A stretch of DNA of 42,664 nt from Bacteroidota bacterium (lineage in GTDB: Bacteria; Bacteroidota; Bacteroidia; Sphingobacteriales; Sphingobacteriaceae), in the NCBI GenBank assembly GCA_013289045.1, contig JABDAU010000026.1:1343-44006 (forward strand), in the 5' to 3' direction. Below, piece after piece: positions 18,409 through 26,449 of this stretch (position 1 is its first letter; the number at the start of each line of letters is the position of its first letter). The position numbers were made by a program, and so were the translations under genes. The notes beneath the pieces are model-generated. The model saw only the letters and a list, made by a program, of their open reading frames with translations. It ran no database searches and was not told the DNA's origin.

Positions 18409-21400
18409 CTATTTCGTTTGTATATTAAAGGACGTTGCACCCACGTTACCATTCAGATCGCTGCCGTTAATAATACCTGTATAATTTGCTGCTTTGCTCT
18501 TGGCGTAAAACCAAACCGTAGCGTTGCCCGATGCATCGGTAATAATGTTTGGTTCCCACAGCACGGTAGGGCGCAAGTCGGCTAATTTATTTCCGCTCTT
18601 CAGGTTGTACTTTGGGTGATAGAACATTATAGGCCAGCTGACGGGTAACGGCCGGTAAATAGCGTTGCCCGATTTGCGCCTTTCAAAAAAGCCATTGCCC
18701 GACCATGTGGTGATCTCTACATACATGGTTTCGGCGTAGGTAGGAGGGTTGCTATTCCAGTCTATGGGGTCTGCCGCCAATTGCGAGTCCTGGGTAACGC
18801 GGTACTTGCCTGTATATTTCCTGTTATACAATACTTCTATTCCTTTTATATCCTCTGCAGTAAATTGGTCGATTATGCTTTTTTCGAAATTCCGGTAATC
18901 AAAATCTACAAGCGTATCTGATGCTCCCCTGTAGTTAGGGATATAAAAGAAATCGATACTCACCCCATCTATCACAAACCTCACCTGCTTATCATAAATG
19001 GCATAATATCCTCTCGAAGGACAGTTGCATACAAGCGTTGGAATCACTGCTTTATAACCAAACCCATTAACCTGTTTCATTAAGAGATCATATAATGGAG
19101 TTTTATCCAATTTCTTCATGTCTTCCTCATCCAGCACCTGATCGGCGTTGCCGGGGCCGTTTAAGTTATGCGAGCTTTTAACGGTCTTTACCGCGTGGAT
19201 ATTTACCTCTTTCAATAGTTTCCCGCCTCCGGGGAATTTTATTTCGTCGCTTATCTTATTGTAGGCGCGGCTGCTGTTCATGTAGTTGAGCAAAGTACTA
19301 TCACTGTTTACATACCATGGTTTTAGCGAACGTATGTCGAGCCCTTTTGTATCAGCGGGCTGAAATTTATCCACGTCTATATTAGCCTCAAACATTCTCC
19401 CTTTTTTATCTTTTACCTGCAGCAGGAAATTGACGGTATCGATACGCGGCAGGCTGTGGAATCCAAAATTGCCGGCAGCGTCACTTATGGTATCCAGGGC
19501 TAATGGCGGCTTTTTAACGGATAGCAGCATCACTTGCAAGCCGCCAACTGCCTTTCCGCCTGTACGGCTGATATGGCCTGTTACCGCTAATGATGATTCA
19601 GCTTTGTATGCCGGTTTATAACCAGGGCTAAATACGTCCTTCCAGCTATAACCAACCCAGCCTTGCGTGATCAGCAGGTTGTCAAGCGCATCATACCTGT
19701 CGGTGTATTTTGGGTTAAAATAATAGCCGGGATCTTCAACATCCCCTTTCAGATCACCTGTAAGCAGTATCGATGTTCGTATGTCCGTTGAATTGGTGCC
19801 AGATCTTACAAGATCATTATCTGTTAAGGCCAAAGAAAAGCTGCCTTGCACGGGCCGCTCGCCGGCGTCTGTAACCTTAATGTGTAAAGCAACGCTGTCT
19901 TTAGGATGATTATCATCTTTCCCGGGCGCCACGATGATCCTGAGCCCATTATGCCGGTCAACGAAGACAAGCCGCTCGGCCAATGGCTGATGGTTAAGGT
20001 TAAAAATTACAAAACGGGCAATGCCTTCCTGCAACCGATTTTTGCCCACAATGCCACGCGCAATACCATCCGCAAGCGAGATATTGGCCGCATAGCATAC
20101 CTTACCGCCTGACTCGCATATCAGTACATATCCCTGGTTGTTTTTAGCGATATCATCTGTAGCCCGGATGCTTACGAATACCGAATCCTTATCCGCCGGA
20201 TTGTTTACGTGCATCACAATTCCCTGCTGTTGTACCTGTGGAAGGGGATAATGCAAACCATCACCCTGCGGCGAAGTTATAATGGCCGTGTATTTTTCCT
20301 GCGGCTGGGGAACGAACAGGAAATTCCCCATACCCAAATGCGTTGACTGGAAAGTCGCTGCTACGTTACCTTTACTATCGAGGATATTTCCTTCAACCTT
20401 TACGCCGTTGCCGTCTTCGCTTACTGCTTTGAAACCAACGTGCAAAGGCAATCCTGCCACCATTTGCCCGCCCTCAGGCATAAATTGCAGATCGATATTA
20501 GCCGGGCGACTGATGTTAACAGGTATAACGAGCCGGTGCGTGCTATCCTTTTTGTCTGTCTCCATTACAAAACGCAGATCACCGGTTTTGCTATCCGGTA
20601 AGTTGAGATTGACGTCTGCCTTACCCTCAATATCTGTTGTTATATTATCGTTTTGCAACGTTTTTTCTCCGTTCAATACTTTTAGTTTCAAACTCTGCAG
20701 TCTTACCTTGTCTTTGTTGGATTTTGCAAGTTGTAACGAGACATGGATATTATCAACGCCGTCCTTTTTTTCCAGCCGGTGGTCTTCACTAACCAGCCAT
20801 GCATTATTGCTCACCGTGCTGATGTAAAGCCGTTGCGTGAAAAATGACTGAGTTCCCTCGTTTTGCATCCAGTTGGTATAAATACGAAGCGTGTAACTGC
20901 CTTCGGGAATAGTTTTTTCATCCAATATCATTTGCCCAAAACTGATCCCTAATTTTACAGGCATTGCCTGGCGCAAAACAACCTTCCCGGTATCGTTTAT
21001 TAATTCTGTGTACAGCAAACCGCTTTGCCTGGAATAATTTAAAGCAGCATCCAAAACGTAAGCCTTCAGCCAAATGGTATCGGTGTTAGTGTATGACGGG
21101 CGATCTGTTTGTACAAATATTTTTTCCCGGGGTATTGCAGTATTGAAGCTGTCGATGGCCATGATCAGGCGTTGCGCGGGGCTGCTTCCGGATATCTCGT
21201 AATGATAAGCCGGTTCAGGCTCATAATCAAGCGGCAGCATATCGGCCACTCCTTTTGTCGACCAGTACCCGCCAAACATAAAGCTGGTATTGGTGAAGCC
21301 GCCATTATTGTCGATAAGCGCGTTGTCAGTTTCGGGGGTTATTTTTGATACAGCATTAAGCCCGCGTGTATATTCCACAATGATGGCGGTTTTAGGCTTT

Positions 21401-22260
21401 ATAGATACAAGCCCGTTGCTTAATCGCTTTACCGACCATAAAGAATCAATGGCTTCAGGGAAATCGCCATCAACAAGTACAGTATGATCCGTGTATTTAA
21501 AAGTAGAGAAATCATTTTGCGTCAATTGGTTTTTTGCCAATTCCCTGAAAAAGCGCATGATTGAAGGAGTATACGTTCTTAACCTGTTTACAGCTAACCG
21601 GCGCTTTTGCTGATCGGTGGCCGGTAGCTCCTCAAAATAGGGGAGGCCTGAATAAAAAGTAGTCTTGGTGATATAGTTATATTGGAACTGTTGCAGCATG
21701 TATTGTACCCGGTACCCGAGCGAACGGTTCTCAATGATCAGGATACTATCGGCAGATGCGGTGAGCAGGTATTGTTTTTTATCGTAGTGAAAGCGCAGCA
21801 CGTGCGGGTTAAGCAGGGTGCAGAACGATGCGTTTTCAGATTCCCCTATAAAGTGCCGTATAAATGTTTCCAGGTATTGTTTATCATTTGTTTTGGAGGA
21901 AATGACCACCTCTTTCATTTGCCTGTTTCCTGTCTTTAACAATACTTTGAGCGTTACACCCTGGTTATTGATCACAATGTTTTGACTGAAAGGCTCATAC
22001 CCTATCATTTTTATGCCGATTTGGTAAGTGCCATTACCTATGCCGTTAAGATGAAAGTAGCCGGAATTATCACTTGTGGTGATCTTTTTTGTGGAGCCTA
22101 AAAATACGATCGCGCCGGGGATGGTTGTACCTGTACTATCCTGCACAACCCCGTTTATGCTATATGGCCCGGCAGCTGTACCGGTTTGCGCAAGCGCATA
22201 AAAGCAGGATAATAAAAGCAGCACCAAACAACTGGTAACCGAATTGCGCAATAATAGCAT
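18409..22260 (-). CDS. Very large CarboxypepD_reg / MG2-like / TonB-plug protein, no barrel
   Basis: About 1283 aa from the ATG at 22260, which starts the signal peptide MLLLRNSVTSCLVLLLLSCF; an in-frame ATG at 22302 is the alternative. Order of parts: a carboxypeptidase-regulatory-like domain (SINGVVQDSTGTTIPGAIVF) ending in MKEVVISSK; an unassigned segment of about 230 residues; a macroglobulin-MG2-like stretch (EKIFVQTDRPSYTNTDTIWL, then EGSYTLRIYTNWMQ); more beta-sandwich repeats; a second CNA/carboxypeptidase-like module (VTGHISRTGGKAVGGLQVML); and a plug-like segment (YDLLMKQVNGFG ... FVIDGVSIDFFYI ... DIKGIEVLYNRKYTGKY). The end is a short beta domain, not an outer-membrane barrel. Its role is unknown; surface scaffold or bait-type function is speculative. 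A close variant of the shared operator motif lies before its start. Confidence 0.8.
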   Translation of the reverse strand: MLLLRNSVTSCLVLLLLSCFYALAQTGTAAGPYSINGVVQDSTGTTIPGAIVFLGSTKKITTSDNSGYFHLNGIGNGTYQIGIKMIGYEPFSQNIVINNQGVTLKVLLKTGNRQMKEVVISSKTNDKQYLETFIRHFIGESENASFCTLLNPHVLRFHYDKKQYLLTASADSILIIENRSLGYRVQYMLQQFQYNYITKTTFYSGLPYFEELPATDQQKRRLAVNRLRTYTPSIMRFFRELAKNQLTQNDFSTFKYTDHTVLVDGDFPEAIDSLWSVKRLSNGLVSIKPKTAIIVEYTRGLNAVSKITPETDNALIDNNGGFTNTSFMFGGYWSTKGVADMLPLDYEPEPAYHYEISGSSPAQRLIMAIDSFNTAIPREKIFVQTDRPSYTNTDTIWLKAYVLDAALNYSRQSGLLYTELINDTGKVVLRQAMPVKLGISFGQMILDEKTIPEGSYTLRIYTNWMQNEGTQSFFTQRLYISTVSNNAWLVSEDHRLEKKDGVDNIHVSLQLAKSNKDKVRLQSLKLKVLNGEKTLQNDNITTDIEGKADVNLNLPDSKTGDLRFVMETDKKDSTHRLVIPVNISRPANIDLQFMPEGGQMVAGLPLHVGFKAVSEDGNGVKVEGNILDSKGNVAATFQSTHLGMGNFLFVPQPQEKYTAIITSPQGDGLHYPLPQVQQQGIVMHVNNPADKDSVFVSIRATDDIAKNNQGYVLICESGGKVCYAANISLADGIARGIVGKNRLQEGIARFVIFNLNHQPLAERLVFVDRHNGLRIIVAPGKDDNHPKDSVALHIKVTDAGERPVQGSFSLALTDNDLVRSGTNSTDIRTSILLTGDLKGDVEDPGYYFNPKYTDRYDALDNLLITQGWVGYSWKDVFSPGYKPAYKAESSLAVTGHISRTGGKAVGGLQVMLLSVKKPPLALDTISDAAGNFGFHSLPRIDTVNFLLQVKDKKGRMFEANIDVDKFQPADTKGLDIRSLKPWYVNSDSTLLNYMNSSRAYNKISDEIKFPGGGKLLKEVNIHAVKTVKSSHNLNGPGNADQVLDEEDMKKLDKTPLYDLLMKQVNGFGYKAVIPTLVCNCPSRGYYAIYDKQVRFVIDGVSIDFFYIPNYRGASDTLVDFDYRNFEKSIIDQFTAEDIKGIEVLYNRKYTGKYRVTQDSQLAADPIDWNSNPPTYAETMYVEITTWSGNGFFERRKSGNAIYRPLPVSWPIMFYHPKYNLKSGNKLADLRPTVLWEPNIITDASGNATVWFYAKSKAANYTGIINGSDLNGNVGATSFNIQTK

Positions 22261-22305
22261 AGATGAGGCGGCAGGTTTATAATTGAATGCAATATAATTC
22301 AAATA

Positions 22306-22320
22306 AAATCATTTTAGCAA
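22306..22320 (-). promoter_or_regulatory. Shared operator motif, copy S0 (minus strand)
   Basis: On the minus strand this reads TTGCTAAAATGATTT and differs from copy S2 (TTGCTAAAACGATTT) at one base, which breaks the central CG. It faces the large minus-strand gene. The TTG is followed 21 nt later by TATATTGC, a partial -7 box (TAnnTTTG). Confidence 0.5.
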
Positions 22321-22401
22321 GCGTTTTTTGTTGTTTGAGTTCGAAAGGGAGGCTAATTATAAATATGTCAACAATTGCTAAAAAATAATATTAAATATTT
22401 T

Positions 22402-22416
22402 TTGCTAAAACGTTTC
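22402..22416 (+). promoter_or_regulatory. Shared operator motif, copy S1
   Basis: TTGCTAAAACGTTTC contains the LacI-like core AAACGTTT. A perfect Bacteroidota -7 box TACATTTG lies downstream at 22436-22443, but with 31 nt from the TTTG of this motif, so here the motif is not itself the -33 element. It lies in the divergent region 22261-22586. Confidence 0.6.
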
Positions 22417-22522
22417 CGTTTTTGAAAGATGTTTTTACATTTGCCTAATATTCAACCAATTATTTCCTTTTAATTAAGTACTGCTATTGAGAACTGTCGT
22501 TCGCGTATATGATTTGCATATA

Positions 22523-22537
22523 TTGCTAAAACGATTT
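22523..22537 (+). promoter_or_regulatory. Shared operator motif, copy S2
   Basis: TTGCTAAAACGATTT sits 49 nt before the start of the first ricin-domain lipoprotein gene. Central CG positions of S1 and S2 are 120 bp apart. The following sequence has only a weak -7 candidate (TCTTATTG). Confidence 0.6.
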
Positions 22538-22586
22538 ATATCTTATTGCCAATAACTAACCAATCAATAAACCAAAAAACCAAATT

Positions 22587-24242
22587 ATGAAAACAAATTT
22601 ATGGCAATGTGCATCGCTTGCTGCGCTTCTTCTTGCTGCAGGATGCAAAAAAAACCTAACCACCAACGCTAACGGAAGCGCATCCGTCAACTCCAATTTA
22701 ACTTCAAATTCTGTTGTGAGCAGCTACGGAACCTTTACCATGCAAAACGTAGCGAGTACCAAATACTGCGAAGTATCGGGCGTTACCAACCAGGGCACCA
22801 AATTGCTGGATGGTACGGGGCTACAGCAATATGCAGCATCTATCTCAGGTGGTAAAACCGACCGCTGGCAGGAGTGGCAGTTCAGCAAGCAATCCAACGG
22901 CTACTATACCATCATGAACCTCAACAGCGGTAAATACATCGACGTACCCGGCAGCACCACCACATCCGGCGCTACGCTCGATCAATACCGCGGCAACCTC
23001 ACCGACGCGCAATACTGGACAGTAACTGCAGTTGGCAGTAATTACAAGATCACCAATAAAGCCAACGGACTGGCCATTACCAATCACGGCAATTCAGCAT
23101 CCAACGGTACAGTTATCACCCAGGAAACCTACACAGGCGCTAACGATCAGCTATGGACATTGAACGCCATGACGGCCGACAGCTATCGCGATGACGCCGT
23201 AGTAGGCTTCTTCCAGCGCACCAGTGGCTCTGAAGCCTTTGATGGCGGCGCTTCCGTGCCGCTCACCTGGAGCTCGAACAATGGTAAAGTATTCTGGGTA
23301 ACCAATGATGTATTTTATAATCAATTAAATGGCAGTAATGAATTTAATTGCGGGCAGATCTTTAATTATCATAATTCCGGCCTGGTGCAACCCGCCAGCC
23401 ATACGTGGGCTCCTGCCTCAACCGTAAATGTCACCTCGAGCGATGGCGTGCAGATCTTTCACGATGCTACGGCCGGCGCATTGCTGTGGCCAGGTGCAGG
23501 TATTGAAGTTGGGCAGCATGTGTATGTGCACAATATAGAAGTACCTAACGGCAGCCTTTCGGCAGATAAACAATATCTGTGCGACATCACCGAAAGCACT
23601 ACTACCACCATCCCGGCAGTAAATAACCTTACGGTGCCTAACATGAGCACACAAACCGATATCCTGTATTCGATAGGTATGGTAAAACCCGGCGATGGTT
23701 ATGTATATGCTTACGGCCAGGGTGGATTTTTAGGCGCCAGCATTTTTGTGGCACGTTTCCCAACAGGCAGCCCTACCAGCTGGACTTTCTGGAACGGCAC
23801 CACCTGGGCGTCAACACCAAGCACTGCCTCGGCAGCGGTTATTGCAAGTGGCCCGTGTAATAACAATACTATGGGCTATGTAAATGGTAAATACGTGCTC
23901 ATTACAATGGATTTCGGTTTTGCCTGCGATGAAACTTCGCGTAATATGTACGCCTCGACAGCTACCAGTCCAACCGGGCCGTTCACAACCGCCAAAACCG
24001 TTTACAGCCTGGCCGATTACAAGCAAGGCCACGAGCCGGTATTCTACAATCCAACCATCCATGCCGAATTTAACAATGGCCACAGCGAATTGCTGGTTGA
24101 TTATTGCGTGAACTTCTACAGTAAGAATGACGGCACAGGTGCAAACTGCCTCGCCCCATGCTCAAACCCGGATGGCTCGGAAGACCCTAACGACTATCGA
24201 CCGAAAGGGGTGAGGATACCATTCTCGCTTATCGGCTTATAA
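22587..24242 (+). CDS. Lipoprotein: ricin-type beta-trefoil plus probable beta-propeller (paralogue 1)
   Basis: A 551-aa lipoprotein (LLAAGC, lipid Cys20). Residues about 50-195 form a ricin-B-type lectin domain with QxW-style repeats QEWQF, QYWTV and QLWTL. From about residue 200 a second domain starts with SYRDDAVVGFFQR, then VPLTWSSNNGKVFWVTND, repeated aromatic/Asn-rich blades (FVARFPTGSPTSWTFW), and near the end HAEFNNGHSELLVDYCVNF. This resembles Bacteroidota proteins annotated DUF5005/DUF4185-like, which I believe are five-bladed propellers related to GH43-type enzymes (from memory, not certain). Asp in RDDAVV and Glu in HAEFNNGH are candidate catalytic residues. It is probably surface-bound and glycan-binding or -cleaving. 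Two operator copies precede it. Confidence 0.78.
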   Translation: MKTNLWQCASLAALLLAAGCKKNLTTNANGSASVNSNLTSNSVVSSYGTFTMQNVASTKYCEVSGVTNQGTKLLDGTGLQQYAASISGGKTDRWQEWQFSKQSNGYYTIMNLNSGKYIDVPGSTTTSGATLDQYRGNLTDAQYWTVTAVGSNYKITNKANGLAITNHGNSASNGTVITQETYTGANDQLWTLNAMTADSYRDDAVVGFFQRTSGSEAFDGGASVPLTWSSNNGKVFWVTNDVFYNQLNGSNEFNCGQIFNYHNSGLVQPASHTWAPASTVNVTSSDGVQIFHDATAGALLWPGAGIEVGQHVYVHNIEVPNGSLSADKQYLCDITESTTTTIPAVNNLTVPNMSTQTDILYSIGMVKPGDGYVYAYGQGGFLGASIFVARFPTGSPTSWTFWNGTTWASTPSTASAAVIASGPCNNNTMGYVNGKYVLITMDFGFACDETSRNMYASTATSPTGPFTTAKTVYSLADYKQGHEPVFYNPTIHAEFNNGHSELLVDYCVNFYSKNDGTGANCLAPCSNPDGSEDPNDYRPKGVRIPFSLIGL

Positions 24243-24340
24243 TATACAGCATATTGTGTCTGTAACCGGTTAGTTATTCAGCAGGCAATATATGCTTTAC
24301 GATATTGAATATTTGAAATAAGGAATGCCGTTTTTTAATT

Positions 24341-24487
24341 CCTCCCTTGGGAGGGGTGCGGCTGGAGGTGAGTAGGGGTTTGTACGCTAAAATTGGCGAC
24401 TATACCCCTCCCTACGCCCTCCCATCCGCGTGCTGCCGTAGCTTTAGCGGAGGAGCAGGGAGGGAATCGCACTGTCCCTGCTTTTTT
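24341..24487. repeat. G/C-rich intergenic palindromic element between the two paralogues
   Basis: It begins with the palindrome CCTCCC-TTGG-GAGGGG. It continues with G-rich (GGTGAGTAGGGGTTTG) and C-rich (TACCCCTCCCTACGCCCTCC) arms that can fold on each other imperfectly, and closes with a terminator-like hairpin. The composition is unlike the AT-rich surroundings. It resembles dispersed REP-like intergenic repeats of Sphingobacteriaceae as I remember them; only this copy is in the window. It fills most of the 300-nt gap 24243-24542, and no operator copy with a central CG was seen there. Confidence 0.6.
24454..24487 (+). terminator. Terminator-like hairpin at the end of the repeat element
   Basis: AGCAGGGA (24454-24461) pairs perfectly with TCCCTGCT (24475-24482) over a 13-nt loop, and T82-T87 gives a run of six T. 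It would end transcription of the first paralogue before the second. Confidence 0.65.
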
Positions 24488-24542
24488 CAATTTAAAACAT
24501 TTAGATACCCAAACCAATAAACCAAATAAATACCCACAAATT

Positions 24543-26264
24543 ATGAAAACCAGATTGTTTATTTATGTGGCAGCAGTATTGCTGTTCATCATCCAAGGCT
24601 GTAAAAGGAACGAATCCTCGAAATCGCCAGCCGAAAGCGTCAACAAGCCTGCAAAACTTGGCCCCAGTTCGGCGCCGTCGGCCTATGGTACCTTTCAGTT
24701 TACCAATGTTTATAGCAGTAAAGTTTTGGAAGTACGTGGCGACTCGACCTTATTACATCCGCAAAGCAACCCCAAAAATGTGCAGCAATACACTAATTTA
24801 AATTGGGGCACAGGCATATCGGCTAACCAGAAATGGTACCTGATACAGCAGGGCACAGGGCCTATCACCGGCAGTACGGTGTTTCTTATCATGAATGTCT
24901 CAAGCGGTATGCTGCTTGAAGCACCGAACGGTACGTCAGGTACGCAGCTTTGGGTGGATCATGCCAATGGCTTCCCTTCCCAGGCATGGTCCATCCACCA
25001 GGTTACCGGCCAGTCGTACTACTATATTCAGAATGCTAATGGTTTAGTGCTTACCGATCATGCCAGCTCAACTTCAGACGGCGCACCGGTAACCGAAGAG
25101 ACCCTGGCAAATACCACTAACCAGTACTGGAACCTGGGCAGCATTACTAACGAGGCCTACCGCGATGATGCAGTAGTGCAGTTCTTCCATCGCGGCGCTG
25201 TTTCAAATACCACCGTTGCATTTGACGAAGGTAAGAGCGTACCCCTTTCCAACGGCTCTAACAATGGCAAAGTGTTATGGATAACTGAAGATTCTTATGC
25301 ATCAAGCCAGCTGCAGACCAACGGCTATTTGTATTGCCAGTTCTTTTCTTACCATAATTCAGGCCTGTTGCAGCCATCAACAACTAACTGGACATCCAGC
25401 TCAACGCCAAACATTACCACTACCAGTAATTCAGGCACCGGTGTAAGCGAACTGGAGATCATCAAAAGTCCGGGCGCTCATGACGCCACCTATAGCTGGC
25501 CTGGAGTAGGTGTGGAAATAGGCAGTAATGTTTATGAATATACTTATGAATCGGCAAATGGTTCAACTCCTGCAAACCAGGTAGTAAACCAGATTGCTGA
25601 AAGCACCAGCAGCACAGCATGGGGTTCTGTAACAAGGTTAACACCAAACGGCATGTCGGGCCAAACCAAGATCGGTTACTCGGTAGGCATGGTTAAGAAA
25701 TCTTCGGGCGATACCGTTTATGTGTACGGTGCGGAGGGTACGACCTTCAATGCGAACGCTATCTTCCTTGCACGTTTTCCTACATCAAACCCCAGTTCAT
25801 GGACTTTCTGGCGCGGCCATAGCTGGGCTACCACGCCGGATACTACCAGCGCCTTGTCAGGTGCGTTGACCATCGGCAGCGGTACAACTACACAGGCAAA
25901 CACAATGGTATCCTACTGTAATGGTAAGTATGTGATGATACAGCTCGATCTCGGTTATTTCTGCGATCCGTCATCACATAATGTGTATATCTCAACCGCC
26001 ACCAGTCCGTTCGGGCCGTTTACTGCACCTAAGATGGTTTACACTATAGAAGACTGGTACAATGGCCATATTGCCAGATATTATACCCCGGCTATTCATG
26101 CCGAGTTTAACAATGGCCATAACGAACTCCTGATCACCTATTGCCTTAACTACAATGCTGCGGGTGGCAGCTGCTCAACAGCGACATGTTTTGGCGGCAA
26201 TCAGGATCCAAATTTTTACCAGGTTAAAGGGGTTAGGATACCTTATTCATTAATTGGCTTATAA
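24543..26264 (+). CDS. Lipoprotein: ricin-type beta-trefoil plus probable beta-propeller (paralogue 2)
   Basis: About 573 aa from the ATG at 24543, which opens a lipoprotein signal (FIIQGC, Cys20). An in-frame ATG at 24393 would translate through the repeat element and is rejected. The architecture is that of the preceding protein: ricin-like domain (about 50-215, with QKWYL, QAWSI and QYWNL), then AYRDDAVVQFFHR, VPLSNGSNNGKVLWITED, FLARFPTSNPSSWTFW and HAEFNNGHNELLITYCLNY; both end VRIPYSLIGL or VRIPFSLIGL. The paralogues have clearly diverged, so this is an old tandem duplication. It lacks a recognisable operator of its own and lies behind a terminator-like hairpin, so its transcription may depend on read-through or an unseen promoter. 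Confidence 0.78.
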   Translation: MKTRLFIYVAAVLLFIIQGCKRNESSKSPAESVNKPAKLGPSSAPSAYGTFQFTNVYSSKVLEVRGDSTLLHPQSNPKNVQQYTNLNWGTGISANQKWYLIQQGTGPITGSTVFLIMNVSSGMLLEAPNGTSGTQLWVDHANGFPSQAWSIHQVTGQSYYYIQNANGLVLTDHASSTSDGAPVTEETLANTTNQYWNLGSITNEAYRDDAVVQFFHRGAVSNTTVAFDEGKSVPLSNGSNNGKVLWITEDSYASSQLQTNGYLYCQFFSYHNSGLLQPSTTNWTSSSTPNITTTSNSGTGVSELEIIKSPGAHDATYSWPGVGVEIGSNVYEYTYESANGSTPANQVVNQIAESTSSTAWGSVTRLTPNGMSGQTKIGYSVGMVKKSSGDTVYVYGAEGTTFNANAIFLARFPTSNPSSWTFWRGHSWATTPDTTSALSGALTIGSGTTTQANTMVSYCNGKYVMIQLDLGYFCDPSSHNVYISTATSPFGPFTAPKMVYTIEDWYNGHIARYYTPAIHAEFNNGHNELLITYCLNYNAAGGSCSTATCFGGNQDPNFYQVKGVRIPYSLIGL

Positions 26265-26286
26265 TATTATAGTATTGTTTTCCTTG

Positions 26287-26325
26287 AAAAGTACGCAGCC
26301 TAAAAGACTGTGTGCTTTTGTTTTT
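26287..26325 (+). terminator. Intrinsic terminator after paralogue 2
   Basis: AAAAGTACGCAG (26287-26298) pairs with CTGTGTGCTTTT (26308-26319) through all 12 positions if two G-U pairs are allowed, with a 9-nt loop and a downstream GTTTTT. It begins 22 nt after the stop codon. Confidence 0.8.
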
Positions 26326-26340
26326 AATACGTTTTAGCAT
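26326..26340 (-). promoter_or_regulatory. Shared operator motif, inverted copy S3r
   Basis: On the minus strand this reads ATGCTAAAACGTATT, sharing GCTAAAACGT with copies S1 and S3. Its central CG is 56 bp from that of S3. No gene reads leftward here, so it may serve as an auxiliary operator for the downstream gene. Confidence 0.5.
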
Positions 26341-26375
26341 TTTTAAAACAGACTTTGTAAAATTTAAGATAGAAA

Positions 26376-26405
26376 TTTGCTAAAACGTTTTTTGTTATAA
26401 CTTTG
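26376..26405 (+). promoter_or_regulatory. Shared operator S3 overlapping a promoter
   Basis: TTTGCTAAAACGTTTT contains the perfect 10-nt palindrome AAAACGTTTT. Its leading TTTG (26376-26379) is followed after 18 nt by TAACTTTG (26398-26405), an exact match to the Bacteroidota -7 consensus TAnnTTTG. A protein bound to the motif would therefore block the -33 element. The start codon of the GH38-type gene is 45 nt downstream. Confidence 0.65.
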
Positions 26406-26449
26406 CTTACCGTATTATAAATACAAAATTATAAGCCTCCTTTTCCTTA

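Noticed and set aside
20282..20827. 181-codon plus-strand frame opposite the giant minus-strand gene
   Set aside because: Antisense shadow, low-complexity Ser/Leu-rich translation, no regulatory sequence; the sense frame continues uninterrupted.
24393..24542. N-terminal extension of the second ricin-domain lipoprotein to an ATG at 24393
   Set aside because: The extension translates the GC-rich repeat and terminator hairpin, and would place the lipoprotein signal internally. The ATG at 24543 starts a normal lipobox signal.
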